Source: Flaviflagellibacter rhizophilus (GTDB lineage Bacteria > Pseudomonadota > Alphaproteobacteria > Rhizobiales > Methylopilaceae). From it: DNA of 64,000 nt. Both the position numbers and the translations under genes were made by a program. Location: assembly GCF_033898525.1 (NCBI RefSeq), contig NZ_JAXAFJ010000002.1, positions 62,001 through 126,000 of the forward strand, written 5' to 3'. The notes beneath the pieces were generated by a model. It saw only the letters and a list, made by a program, of their open reading frames with translations, was not told the origin of the DNA and made no database searches. Shown here piece after piece: positions 8,549 to 16,903 of the stretch (within the stretch, counting starts at the first letter, position 1; each line of letters starts with the position of its first letter).

Positions 8549-8699
8549 GTCGCTGCTCCTGAACCCTTCAAAAGCGCCAGGACGTTCAAGGTTCCGGACA
8601 AGGGCTGAAGGGCAATTCGCATGTGCGCGAGGGTGCGGACCTGCACCAACGGCAAATCCGCCCTAGCTCTCGGGAACACAGGCCCGACACGGAGCAAGC

Positions 8700-9134
8700 A
8701 TGAGCAACATGACCATGAAAGACATTGCGGAGGCGATGCGCGACATCGATTTCGCGATGCTCAACACCCTCACCGATGACGGCAAGATCGCTGGCCGGCC
8801 CATGAGCAACAACCGCGACGTCGCCTTCGATGGCGACTCCTACTTCTTCACCTATGAGAACACCCGCACGGTCGAAGACATCAAGCGCAGCGCGGATGTG
8901 AACCTCTCCTTGCAGGGCAGCAAAGGCCTTCTCGGCAAGCCGCCGCTATTCCTCTCCGTCGAAGGCAGGGCGGAACTGATCCGTGATCGTGCCGTGCTCG
9001 AGAAACACTGGAACAGCGATCTCGAATACTGGTTCGAGCAGGGGCTGGATACGCCGGGCATCGTCCTGATCAAGGTCCACGCCACGCGCATCCATTACTG
9101 GAACGGCAACGAGGACGGCGAACTGCTCGTGTAG
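8700..9134 (+). CDS. Pyridoxamine 5'-phosphate oxidase family protein (general stress protein 26-like)
   Basis: 144 residues, a single split-barrel flavin-binding domain: an N-terminal helix (MKDIAEAMRDIDFAML) followed by alternating beta strands, with SNNRDVAFDGDSYFFTYENTRTVEDIKRSADVNLSL as the core. It aligns by pattern with Pfam Pyridox_ox_2/GSP26 proteins, which bind FMN or FAD and are often stress-induced. No known catalytic chemistry can be assigned. Immediately upstream is a weak ribosome binding site (GGAGCAAGC). It stands alone between divergent and accessory genes. Confidence 0.85.
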   Translation: MSNMTMKDIAEAMRDIDFAMLNTLTDDGKIAGRPMSNNRDVAFDGDSYFFTYENTRTVEDIKRSADVNLSLQGSKGLLGKPPLFLSVEGRAELIRDRAVLEKHWNSDLEYWFEQGLDTPGIVLIKVHATRIHYWNGNEDGELLV

Positions 9135-9382
9135 CTCGCGTCCGTCTGGCCGGTCCCCGCGATCTCCGGGGGCCGGCGGGCTGCCGGGCTGGGGCGGGCA
9201 GGAGACGGGGTCTAAGGTCGAGATCCGACGGGCCGGAGCGCTTCGAGTTTCTGCTCTGATCTGTTGAGATGGTACTGGGCGTGGTGCGCCTTTGTGTTTG
9301 GCGCTGGCGCAACCTAGATGACGGCGAGAACATCCAATCGAGGCAACGAGTGCCTCCCGTGGCGAGCTAGAGCAGGTCGTTG

Positions 9383-9883
9383 ATGCGTTCACTCGAAGAA
9401 CGAGCGAGGCAGTTTGCCAGCAATGCGCATGGCTCGATCGATCAGCGCCGGAAGTACACGGGCGATCCCTACATTGTGCATCCAATCGCTGTGGCTGAGA
9501 TCGTGCGCTCCGTTCCACACACGGAGGAGATGATCGCAGCGGCACTCCTGCATGATGTAGTCGAAGACACGCCGGTCACGATCGAGGAGATCTACGCTGA
9601 GTTCGGGCAGGACGTTGGTGAGCTGGTTGGCTGGCTGACAGACGTTTCGAAGCCGTCAGACGGCAACAGGCGGACGCGCAAGCATCTCGACCTGCTCCAT
9701 TCGGCAGGGTCTACCCCGGCTGCGAAGACGATCAAGCTGGCTGACCTGATCGACAACACCCTGACCATCAAAAAGCACGATCCGAGCTTCTGGCACGTCT
9801 ACCGCCGGGAGAAGAAGGCGCTGCTTGGAGTTCTGAAGGAGGGCGACGCTGGCCTTTGGCAGAAGGCGAACGCTCAGGTTTGA
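9383..9883 (+). CDS. Stand-alone HD-domain protein, MESH1/small alarmone hydrolase-like
   Basis: 166 residues consisting only of the RelA/SpoT hydrolase domain. Visible elements are HGSIDQRRKYTGDPYIVHP (substrate-side RxKxTGxPY..HP), ALLHDVVEDTPVT (HD plus ED motif) and KLADLIDNT (second Asp), which together form the metal site of (p)ppGpp hydrolases. No synthetase, TGS or ACT domain follows, so it would act as a hydrolase only, or on other pyrophosphate nucleotides such as NADPH (known for MESH1). TTG 9380 precedes the ATG; the ATG at 9383 is preferred. It begins the accessory-looking stretch of small orphan genes. Confidence 0.85.
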   Translation: MRSLEERARQFASNAHGSIDQRRKYTGDPYIVHPIAVAEIVRSVPHTEEMIAAALLHDVVEDTPVTIEEIYAEFGQDVGELVGWLTDVSKPSDGNRRTRKHLDLLHSAGSTPAAKTIKLADLIDNTLTIKKHDPSFWHVYRREKKALLGVLKEGDAGLWQKANAQV

Positions 9884-9958
9884 GGCCTTCGGAGTTCCCT
9901 GGCCGGGTGCGGACCGTTGTTGCCTCGGCGGCGTTCAGTCTCTGAGGAGAAGCTGACC

Positions 9959-10219
9959 ATGCCGGAAATGACAGACAAAGGCTTATCGGTACTCGTGTTC
10001 GCCGCCTACCACACGCTCGTAAGCGGGGAGGTGGTTCGCAAGGTCGTACTCAATGACGGCAAAGGCCATCAGGCCGACAAGCAGGGCGCGGAAGAGATGG
10101 TCGCCGCCGGCTTCCTGGAAGCTGAGGGTGAACGTGGCCGGCTCACAGATGCTGGCGAGGAAGCGCTGTCAGCGCTGCTGACAACCATTCGGCAGGCGCG
10201 ACCGTATGCGACAAGGTGA
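9959..10219 (+). CDS. Small conserved hypothetical protein, winged-helix-like
   Basis: 86 residues, soluble. The sequence alternates short helices (KGLSVLVFAAYHTLVSGE; GAEEMVAAGFLE) with a hairpin and a final LTDAGEEALSALL helix, the layout of a small winged-helix domain as seen in conserved alphaproteobacterial proteins of unknown function. ATG 9959 is preceded by a good ribosome binding site (GAGGAGA at 9943-9949); the open frame extends upstream without an ATG. A GGACC-N16-CGTT sequence at 9911-9935, one base off the EcfG consensus, lies just upstream. Function not recognised. Confidence 0.7.
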   Translation: MPEMTDKGLSVLVFAAYHTLVSGEVVRKVVLNDGKGHQADKQGAEEMVAAGFLEAEGERGRLTDAGEEALSALLTTIRQARPYATR

Positions 10220-10284
10220 CACGTAGAGGGTCGGAGCCACCGACGCAGCACGTCCACGCCGGCGGCTTCCAATATCTTCAGACG

Positions 10285-10437
10285 CTACGGCGCGGGCTTG
10301 GTGGTCTGTTCCACGCCCGGGGCAGCATTCTGCAGGGCTGAGCCGGACTGGAAGGTCTGAAAGGCCAGGAAGAATGTGCCCAGCGAGGCGGCAAGAAGCA
10401 CCCACGCGAACAGGGGTGTTTTCGTCGTTGTTGTCAT
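10285..10437 (-). CDS. Small single-pass membrane protein (50 residues)
   Basis: An ATG at 10437 opens a 50-codon frame ending in TAG at 10285-10287. It reads MTTTTKTP, then one hydrophobic helix (LFAWVLLAASLGTFFLAF), then a short Ser/Gln/Pro-rich tail ending KPAP. A purine-rich GGAAAC lies 5 nt before the ATG. The clear polar-helix-polar organisation argues for a real membrane peptide. No family recognised; topology is probably N-in with the tail in the periplasm. Confidence 0.55.
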   Translation of the reverse strand: MTTTTKTPLFAWVLLAASLGTFFLAFQTFQSGSALQNAAPGVEQTTKPAP

Positions 10438-10776
10438 AGCTGTTTCCTAGGGCAGGGGATCCTAGCGCTTTTCCGCCCGAAATGACCCTACAGACCGATA
10501 CCGCAAGTTTACAGTGAGGCTCGGGAAACTAACCCTGCGCCTAACCACCGCACCCGCGATAGGCAGCGCAAAGGCGCCGTGCGCCTGATCTGGCAGGCGT
10601 TTCACGAGCCATCGATTGGGCGACAGATCGGCTTTGCCGAGGGGCCGGTCCGTCCTCGACAGTTATTCCCAACGGTTCGGCATCGAGGACGACTTCCCAA
10701 GCCTGAGCTGTGGGATCCAAGTGCTTGATGGCGTCTGGAGCGGGTATCAGGCTCCGCTGGTGCAAAGAACAGAGGG
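10438..10776. other. Intergenic region without a supported gene
   Basis: About 340 bases between the 50-residue membrane protein and the lipoprotein gene. A plus-strand GTG frame at 10579-10728 (49 codons) and a minus-strand ATG frame at 10541-10765 exist, but neither has a convincing ribosome binding site or recognisable protein pattern. A second plus frame, ending TAG just before 10780, carries peptide-like composition after a stop and might be decayed coding sequence. No RNA gene seen. Confidence 0.4.
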
Positions 10777-11229
10777 CTAGCGTGCCTTAACGGGAGCGGA
10801 CAACCGCGACGGCATCGTGTTGAGCCAGGTTTGGAATTGGACCGAAGCTTGGGAGTTCTGCATTCGCAGTATGCGTTCCATGCCGGTGCCGGCGTTCGTG
10901 ACAATCCCCAGATCAGCCACCAGAAGCGTGCGTCCCTCGGTTTCCGTCATCGTGATCGAGACACGTTCGTTCACGGTGGGGTTCCAACTGGACCCTAACA
11001 GCACGCTGCCGGCTACGCTGTCCGACTGTTTTTCCATGACGAGGAGATAAGGGGCGTCCTGCTTAATCTTGTAACCGCGCTGTACCATCTCGTTGACAAC
11101 AACCGGCCTAACCTGCGCAACCGGAGCGGAGATAGTCACCTCGGGCTGGCCGCTCGCCGCTCCGTGTTTCTCGGATTTACACCCGGTGAGACCGACCGCC
11201 GCGAGAAGAACGAGAGCGTAAAGCTTCAT
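10777..11229 (-). CDS. Putative lipoprotein of unknown function
   Basis: 150 residues beginning MKLYALVLLAAVGLTGC, a lipoprotein signal with lipobox L-T-G-C, so the mature protein would be acylated at Cys17. The exported part (SEKHGAASGQPEVTISAPVAQVRPVVVNEMVQRGYKI) looks like one small alpha/beta domain: a helix following VAQVRPVVVNEM, then several beta strands. The open frame extends 17 codons upstream, but ATG 11229 places the signal peptide correctly. No family recognised. The gene stands alone, opposite to the preceding plus-strand genes. Confidence 0.75.
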   Translation of the reverse strand: MKLYALVLLAAVGLTGCKSEKHGAASGQPEVTISAPVAQVRPVVVNEMVQRGYKIKQDAPYLLVMEKQSDSVAGSVLLGSSWNPTVNERVSITMTETEGRTLLVADLGIVTNAGTGMERILRMQNSQASVQFQTWLNTMPSRLSAPVKAR

Positions 11230-11568
11230 GACCAACCTTTGAGGCCCCAGGCGTCTCAACCGGGGCTTGCGCGACGACAAAGCTTAACATGGCGCAGCCT
11301 ACAATCTGGGGGGCGGCTGAGCATGCACGCAGTCACCCGCCGAAACCCCTGGGTCAACAACTAGCTGGATGAGCAGCTGTGGTCGGATCAAGTAAGGGGT
11401 AGGGGCCTCCGGATGAGCTTCACCGAAGTCGTCGCCGGGACGCTACACCGCACCGTCACGTGATCTGGGATGCCGGCCGACAGCGGCGGAATGGCTGCTA
11501 CGGAGACATAGCGGCAGGGGCGAGTCTTCTTCGTTCAGTACGGCAGCTCCAGCCCTTTCAGCGGGCGT
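11230..11568. other. Intergenic region, no gene supported
   Basis: About 340 bases between the lipoprotein gene start and the end of the next minus-strand gene. Only very short frames (13-16 codons, for example from ATG near 11413) are present. No tRNA fold, terminator with a T-run, or recognised promoter pair was found; the promoter of the lipoprotein gene presumably lies in its right half. Confidence 0.4.
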
Positions 11569-11781
11569 TTACTGATCGCCGTCGCTTTCCGTCTCCGATG
11601 TAAGCCGCTCAAGCTCAATCAGATCGTAAGCGTTGCCCTTCTCATCTAAAATCTCCACCCCGACTAGATCTGCTGCGACCATGCCATTGGCGGCGTTCAA
11701 AGCTTCACGTGCCCCTTCTGCCGTTACGGACATGCTCCCGCCGGTTCTCTCGTTGGCTTTCGGTCGAATTGTGAAGCGCAT
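11569..11781 (-). CDS. Small hypothetical protein (70 residues)
   Basis: 70 residues, soluble, acidic: a short beta strand (MRFTIRPK), a helix rich in Ala and Gly (AEGAREALNAANGMVAADLVG), two strands (VEILDEKGNAYDL) and an acidic tail (TSETESDGDQ). The ATG at 11781 has a purine-rich AGAGACTCCAGAG before it. The pattern is typical of short cytoplasmic proteins of unknown function in rhizobia; no domain assignment is possible. Confidence 0.6.
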   Translation of the reverse strand: MRFTIRPKANERTGGSMSVTAEGAREALNAANGMVAADLVGVEILDEKGNAYDLIELERLTSETESDGDQ

Positions 11782-11940
11782 CTCTGGAGTCTCTGTTCTC
11801 GATGAGCCTTGCAGACGGCACGGTCCAGCTTATCGCGCATCTCGATACCCTTGTAACGAATTCTCGGGTCTCCTCTTCATCAGCAAGGTCGCCAATGGGT
11901 TATCGGACCGCAACGGATCTGATCCCAAGGAGACTGATCG

Positions 11941-12501
11941 ATGGCTCGTGCCCATGCGCCTTTCTTTGGACAAGGAGAAAGCCAAAGGCGCAGCTTAGGT
12001 GCTACGATTTCGCTAGCCATCTTCACGATTCTCGCCTGTGGCCTGTCGGCTCTACCTTCCCGCGCTGGCGAATTAGTGACGTTCGTGGACGACCATGCGC
12101 CAGGGACGATCGTGGTCAGGACCGGAGAACGGAAGCTTTATCTCGTGGTGGGCCCTGCGCAGGCCCTGCGCTACACCGTCGGTGTCGGGCGTCCAGATCG
12201 TCAATGGACTGGCAGGTCGGTTGTAACGGGAAAGTATATCCGGCCGAACTGGGAGCCACCCGCGGAGGTGCGGCGCGACCGTCCGGCACTTCCGACGCTC
12301 ATAGCAGGGGGCGCGCCCAATAATCCGATGGGCGCCGCGGCATTGACCCTGTCGGGAGGCGACTACGCAATACACGGCACAAATGCGCCGGCCTCCATCG
12401 GCGGCTTCGTCTCCTACGGATGCATCCGGATGTACAATCGCGACATCGCGGAGTTGTATTCCAGGGTGGGGGTAGGCTCTCCGGTGGTCGTCACCCGCTG
12501 A
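11941..12501 (+). CDS. L,D-transpeptidase (YkuD/ErfK family)
   Basis: 186 residues. A hydrophobic segment (about 22-40, SLGATISLAIFTILACGLSALPSRA) acts as signal peptide or anchor. The YkuD catalytic motif is complete: HGTNAPASIGGFVSYGCIRM, with the HGTN histidine and the nucleophilic Cys of SYGCIRM near residue 163. Such enzymes form 3-3 peptidoglycan cross-links or attach proteins to peptidoglycan in the periplasm. Short length, with no LysM or SH3 domain, is common in alphaproteobacteria, which carry many paralogues. It is transcribed toward the autotransporter gene, from which it is separated by 322 bp. Confidence 0.92.
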   Translation: MARAHAPFFGQGESQRRSLGATISLAIFTILACGLSALPSRAGELVTFVDDHAPGTIVVRTGERKLYLVVGPAQALRYTVGVGRPDRQWTGRSVVTGKYIRPNWEPPAEVRRDRPALPTLIAGGAPNNPMGAAALTLSGGDYAIHGTNAPASIGGFVSYGCIRMYNRDIAELYSRVGVGSPVVVTR

Positions 12502-12823
12502 AACGCGGCTCAAGCCGACGATCGAGCACCCGGAGAGACCGCGCTGCGTCAGCTTGCCTGGATGCTGCGGGACACCCGACAGTTTTCCAGGTTTTCCTGC
12601 TCAGGAAGCGCCTAAATGTCTCTCAGGTTAACCATATTCGTCTTGGCACCAAGTTGAATCAGTTTGGTTGATTCTGCGGCTTTTCATGCACTCTCATTCG
12701 CAAAACTGCGATTATCTGCCGGTTAAAGCAGACGTAAGGACTTCGTTAACCTTTGGGCCCCGTGATGGGTCCACCGCAACCTCGATCGCATCGGGACCGG
12801 GCCTGCCTTGAGAGGAAGCCGAG
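12502..12823. promoter_or_regulatory. AT-richer upstream region of the autotransporter gene
   Basis: 322 bases without a supported gene. From about 12600 onward the base composition is visibly more AT-rich than the surroundings, and includes GGTTAACC, an inverted repeat GAATCA (12656-12661) / TGATTC (12669-12674) with a 7-nt spacer, and several TTAA runs before the ATG at 12824. This suggests a regulated promoter and possible operator for the downstream surface protein, but no specific regulator can be named. Confidence 0.35.
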
Positions 12824-14779
12824 ATGTCACGTTTGCGCCTGTTGAGCCTGCCGGTGTGTGCCCTGGTGCCGTTGACCGCTCTTTCAGGCGGCGTCGGCGA
12901 TGCTCAGGCGCAAAGCCTCGACAGCTTTGCCATCCTGGCCGGCGCGGCGATCACCAACACCGGCACGAGCGTCATCAACGGCAATATCGGGGTCTATCCC
13001 GGCTCGAGCGTGACGGGCTTCCCGCCGGGCCTGGTGACCGCGCCTTACACGACATACGTGACCGACGGGGTAGCCCAGCAGGCGCAGAGCGATCTCACCA
13101 CGGCCTATAATTCGCTGCGCGGCCGGCCCAGTTCGGGTGACCTGACAGGTCAGGATCTCGGCGGACTGGTGCTGACATCCGGCGTCTACTCCTATGAGGC
13201 TGCCGCACAGCTCACCGGCACCCTGACCCTCGACGGGCAGGGCAACCCCAACGCCACCTTCATCATCAATGTCGGCAGCAGCCTGACCACGGCGAGCAGT
13301 TCCTCGGTGGCACTGATCAACGGAGCGCAGGGCGGCAATGTCTTCTTCGTCGTGGGCGCGTCGGCAACGCTCGGCACGGACACGGCCTTCACAGGCCAGA
13401 TCCTTGCGCTGACCAGCATCACCCTGAACACCGGGGCGGACATCGCCTGCGGCGCGGCCCTGGCGCAGAACGGCGCGGTGGTCCTCGATACCAACACCAT
13501 CTCGATCTGCGTGCTGGACGAAGCCGAGTTCGGCTCGGTGATCTCCCCGACAGCCAGCGACAACGAGACGGCGGTCGCGGACGCCATCGATGATTTCGTC
13601 GCCGGCGGTGGCACACTGCCCGCCGCCTTCGCGGACCTTCTCGCCTTCCTGTCGCCCGAGGAACTGGCGGCCGCCTTCTCCCAGCTGTCCGGTGAAGCGG
13701 CGACTGCCGTGGCCCCCGCCGGCATGCAGGCGATGAACTCCTTCCTGTCGCAGGTCTTCAGCCATCTGGACGACGACGGGAGTCCGTTCGGCGACAACAC
13801 ACCGGTGGACAGGCCCGGCACCGTACGCGCTCTCGGCTATGCCGGCGAAAGCCGTGCCGTTGCGGCAAGCCCGGCCTTCGAATCCTTCGACAAGGCCCCT
13901 GGCAGCCTTGATCCAAGCCGCTGGAACGTCTGGGCATCGGCCTACGGCGACACAAGCGACACCGACGGGGAATCCGGCCAAACCCGCAGCCGCTCGATCG
14001 ACACCTATGGCATCGCCGCCGGCGTCGATTACCGGGTAACCCCCGACACGCGCATCGGCTTCTCCATGGGAGGCGGCACCAGCGATTTCGCCCTGTCGGG
14101 CGGTCTGGGCGGCGGCGAAAGCGATTTCGTACAGGCCGCGCTCTATGCCCGCACCGACTTCGATCGCGCCTATGTCTCCGGCGCCATCGCCGGATCGTGG
14201 AACGATGTATCGACGGAGCGGACCATCACCCTCGATGGCACCGATCGCCTGACGTCCAGCTTCTCGGCCTATGACGTGGCCGGACGACTGGAAACGGGAT
14301 ACCGGATCGCCTTGCCGGAGCTCGGAGCACTGCCGGGCGCCAGCTGGTTCACCCCCTATGGCGCACTCCAGGTGCAGGCCTTCCAAACCCCGGACTACGA
14401 GGAAGAGGCGGAAGCCGGGTCATCGGTGTTCGCGCTGCGCTTCGAGGAGCAGACCACCACCAATGTCCACACCGAGCTTGGATTCAAGGTTGGGCACCGG
14501 TTCACGCTATCCGACCGGTCGTCCCTGACCTTGCGGGGCAAGGTGGCCTGGGCCCACGACGAGTGGTCGGACATCAGCATCGACGCCGGCTTCATCGCCC
14601 TTCCGGGCTCCGAATTCACAGTGAACGGAGCCGAACCGGCCCAGGATGCCGTTCTGTTGTCGGCAGGCGCCGAGATCGGGCTGGGCGGAGGCTTTTCGGC
14701 GGCCGCGCTGTTCGACAGCAGACTGGCGGAGGAAAGCCAGGCCTATTCCGGGAGCGCGCGCCTGACCTACGCCTGGTGA
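12824..14779 (+). CDS. Autotransporter with DUF3494 (ice-binding-like) passenger domain
   Basis: 651 residues. A signal peptide (MSRLRLLSLPVCALVPLTALSGGVGDAQAQ) is followed by a DUF3494/ice-binding-protein-like domain (about 31-235: FAILAGAAITNTG..VINGNIGVYPG, LTSGVYS, and FIINVGSSLTT with a VFFVVGASATLG repeat). A helical stretch with LSGEAATAVAPAGMQAMNSFL (about 290-315) is the usual pre-barrel region, then an autotransporter beta-domain (about 365-651, from WNVWASAYGD) ending LTYAW, an aromatic C-terminus suited to BAM insertion. It is thus a type Va secreted surface protein. Whether the passenger binds ice, other surfaces or serves adhesion is not determinable; DUF3494 is also used in adhesins. 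Confidence 0.88.
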   Translation: MSRLRLLSLPVCALVPLTALSGGVGDAQAQSLDSFAILAGAAITNTGTSVINGNIGVYPGSSVTGFPPGLVTAPYTTYVTDGVAQQAQSDLTTAYNSLRGRPSSGDLTGQDLGGLVLTSGVYSYEAAAQLTGTLTLDGQGNPNATFIINVGSSLTTASSSSVALINGAQGGNVFFVVGASATLGTDTAFTGQILALTSITLNTGADIACGAALAQNGAVVLDTNTISICVLDEAEFGSVISPTASDNETAVADAIDDFVAGGGTLPAAFADLLAFLSPEELAAAFSQLSGEAATAVAPAGMQAMNSFLSQVFSHLDDDGSPFGDNTPVDRPGTVRALGYAGESRAVAASPAFESFDKAPGSLDPSRWNVWASAYGDTSDTDGESGQTRSRSIDTYGIAAGVDYRVTPDTRIGFSMGGGTSDFALSGGLGGGESDFVQAALYARTDFDRAYVSGAIAGSWNDVSTERTITLDGTDRLTSSFSAYDVAGRLETGYRIALPELGALPGASWFTPYGALQVQAFQTPDYEEEAEAGSSVFALRFEEQTTTNVHTELGFKVGHRFTLSDRSSLTLRGKVAWAHDEWSDISIDAGFIALPGSEFTVNGAEPAQDAVLLSAGAEIGLGGGFSAAALFDSRLAEESQAYSGSARLTYAW

Positions 14780-15086
14780 GAAGATGCTTGCTGGGCGTGC
14801 CGGCGTGAGGGACACGCGCCCGGCCTTTCTGGCATCACCGCACCCACACGCGTATGCAACGCAGCTTCGGGCGGCGATCAGCAAAGCTCATATCGAGGCG
14901 GCGACCGCGGCGTCCGGCGTTTGGCTGCGTGGGCCGCACTACCAGCTTCCCGCTGCGGTTGAAGGGCTCGGCGTCGGCTGGTACGGGGCCTAGATCATAC
15001 CAACTCCCAGAAACGCATGATGCCCGCAGCGGGTTAGATCGCAGCGGGCATCTCAACAATGCTCAGGAAGATCGCTCTTTCGTGTC
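14780..15086. other. Intergenic region between convergent outer-membrane genes
   Basis: 307 bases between the autotransporter stop and the stop of the minus-strand porin-like gene. Plus and minus frames of up to 80 codons occur, but all lack a ribosome binding site and protein-like pattern. The right half holds the perfect hairpin described separately (15019-15052). Confidence 0.4.
15019..15052 (-). terminator. Hairpin downstream of the Omp25-like gene
   Basis: GATGCCCGC (15019-15027) and GCGGGCATC (15044-15052) form a perfect 9-bp stem with a 16-nt loop, located about 35 nt beyond the stop of the minus-strand porin gene. There is no clear U-tract on the minus-strand side, so it may be a Rho-assisted terminator or an RNA 3' stabiliser. 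Confidence 0.4.
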
Positions 15087-15758
15087 TCAGAAGTGGTAGT
15101 TCAGGCCCACCTTGATGGTGTCGAGCTTGATGTCGACATCCGTGTCCGGCTCAAGCGCGAGATCTTCCGCATCGGCTTCGATGCGCAGATATTCGATCTT
15201 CGCCGAGACGTTCTCCATGAAGCGCCACTCAACGCCGCCGCCGGCAGCCCAGCCGAATGCAATATCGTCGTCAGCAAAGGGAGGGTAGTCAGCCTCAAAG
15301 CTGACGAACGCGGCACCGCCTGTGCCGTACACGAGAAGATTGTCGAAGGTGAAGCCGAGCCGACCGCGGGCAGTGGCGATAAAGTTGATCCGCGTCTCGA
15401 TTGAGAAACCGTCTTCGTCGTCCAGATCGTTTGCCTCGATCCCGGTGCCAGCGATGTCGCCCTCAACACCAAGCAGGAAGCGCCCGAACTGCATGTTGTA
15501 GCCGACCTGACCGCCGCCGATGATGCCATCCTCATCGTCGAGGTCCAGGCCACCATAGCTGCCTCCTTCGCCACCTTCCAAAGAGATGAAGTCGTAGTCG
15601 CTGAAGCCGAAGCCGATGTGAACGCCTGCATAGAAGCCGGCCCAATCGCTAGGTGCAACCTCGGCTGTTTCGACGGGATAGGTCGGCATATCAGCCGCCA
15701 CTGCTGCACCAGCAATCAAGACGGAAGCGGCGGAAGCGAGAAGCAGAGTGCGCAGCAT
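15087..15758 (-). CDS. Omp25/Omp31-like outer membrane beta-barrel protein
   Basis: 223 residues starting MLRTLLLASAASVLIAGAAVA, a Sec signal peptide. The mature part opens with a PSDWAGFYAGVHIGFGFSDYDF strand, typical of alphaproteobacterial Omp25/Omp31 proteins, and ends KVGLNYHF with C-terminal Phe for BAM recognition. It predicts an eight-stranded barrel with acidic extracellular loops (LDLDDEDG, DLDDEDG). These major surface proteins anchor the envelope; a specific ligand is unknown. An ATG four codons upstream also exists; 15758 is chosen because GAGG sits 6 nt before it. Confidence 0.88.
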   Translation of the reverse strand: MLRTLLLASAASVLIAGAAVAADMPTYPVETAEVAPSDWAGFYAGVHIGFGFSDYDFISLEGGEGGSYGGLDLDDEDGIIGGGQVGYNMQFGRFLLGVEGDIAGTGIEANDLDDEDGFSIETRINFIATARGRLGFTFDNLLVYGTGGAAFVSFEADYPPFADDDIAFGWAAGGGVEWRFMENVSAKIEYLRIEADAEDLALEPDTDVDIKLDTIKVGLNYHF

Positions 15759-15985
15759 AATTGGCCTCATGATTAGGCCTGCACACTACCCATCGTTGCG
15801 GGAGTTGTATGTGATCCTCGGGCCACAACTTCACGAATAGATAAAACTCGCAGTATCAGCGCAAGCAGCGGGTCGTGAAAACATGTTTCGATTTCAGGGC
15901 TCGCCCAGTACCTGGGCCCCTTCATCGTCGTTCGATGACCACCCGGGTCTATGGCGGAGAGGGCGGCCGACCGGGAGGACGAGAT

Positions 15986-16903
15986 CTATTCGCTATCGCT
16001 GACCGTGGTTTGGCGAAGGGAGCGCGAACTCAAGCCCTTCATCGCTCGCTCGCTTTCACGTCTTAGCTTCACCATCAGAGAGCGCGGTAGCTGACCCCGA
16101 AGGATCAGTTGCTCTTGTTGAAGGCCGATAATTGACCGGACGCTCCGCGGCAGGTTCACCACCTGTTCCAGCTGGAACTCGTGCCTTCCATCCGCCATCG
16201 GGAGGCCGCCGAATGCTTCCTCATGGAAGGCCGTTCTGCAGTAGGTCCCTTCCGGTCCGTTATGTGTCGCCCGCGCCAATACGGGCTGCACCGAGGCAAG
16301 CTGACGCTGTTCTGCCATCAGGGCGAGGATCCCCCAATCCCAGCCCCAGTCCACCCTCCAGTCTGCACGGCCCTTCAGCCGGCGCGGAGTTAAGGTCCGC
16401 TCCCAGACCGGCTCAATATAACGCTGCCACTCTTGGTGCCGGAGTGCGAAACCGATCGAGTTGAAGGTGCGGTTCTCGAACAGGAGGCTGGGGCAGTTCG
16501 GCTCAGACAAGGAGCCGGTCGAGCCGCAGACCGTCGCCAGGAGGTTCAGGCACAGCCAGTTCGGTCGATGATTTTCAGCGTACCACAGCGCCAACTGCGT
16601 CGCGTCCGACGCAACCAGAAGGTCTTCCTCCAGATAGAGGTTGACCTGCGATCCACTGGCGAAGGCACGTCGCTGGACCTCGTACGGATTGCCGCTGATT
16701 CCCAAGACCCGATCATTCACTCGAACGTCCGCGCGGGCGCCTAGCATGCTCTCGCAGATCTGGACGATCTCACCGGCCGCAGAGCTCGGCTCAACCCCGA
16801 CGTGAATGGTCCATCCATCGAGCTCATTGGCGACAAGCGACTGCAGCATCTCCCATAGAAGATGCGGCCGGTGCATGGCCGTGATCGTGATCGTTCTGTT
16901 CAT
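15986..16903 (-). CDS. Glycosyltransferase-like protein (GT-A fold), orphan
   Basis: 305 residues, no signal peptide or membrane helix. The N-terminus TITITAMHRPHLLWEML is the first beta strand and loop of a nucleotide-sugar-binding GT-A fold; a VNLYLEEDLLVASDA segment supplies an acidic E-E-D metal-binding motif in place of DXD; DWGWDWGILALMAEQ is a probable acceptor-side region. It resembles glycosyltransferases that decorate surface glycans, but no sugar specificity can be read. It is flanked by spacers and has no glycan gene neighbours, and a 532-bp gene-poor stretch lies upstream, so it may be laterally acquired. Confidence 0.65.
   Translation of the reverse strand: MNRTITITAMHRPHLLWEMLQSLVANELDGWTIHVGVEPSSAAGEIVQICESMLGARADVRVNDRVLGISGNPYEVQRRAFASGSQVNLYLEEDLLVASDATQLALWYAENHRPNWLCLNLLATVCGSTGSLSEPNCPSLLFENRTFNSIGFALRHQEWQRYIEPVWERTLTPRRLKGRADWRVDWGWDWGILALMAEQRQLASVQPVLARATHNGPEGTYCRTAFHEEAFGGLPMADGRHEFQLEQVVNLPRSVRSIIGLQQEQLILRGQLPRSLMVKLRRESERAMKGLSSRSLRQTTVSDSE

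Noticed and set aside
8571..8595. Minus-strand GGAAC-N16-CTTT near the metallo-beta-lactamase gene
   Set aside because: One mismatch to the EcfG consensus; plausible, but weaker than the consensus sites, so not listed as a feature.
9911..9935. GGACC-N16-CGTT before the winged-helix-like gene
   Set aside because: One mismatch and only 23 nt from the ATG; kept as a remark, not a feature.
10579..10728. A 49-codon GTG-initiated plus-strand frame
   Set aside because: No ribosome binding site, unconvincing composition, no recognised motif.
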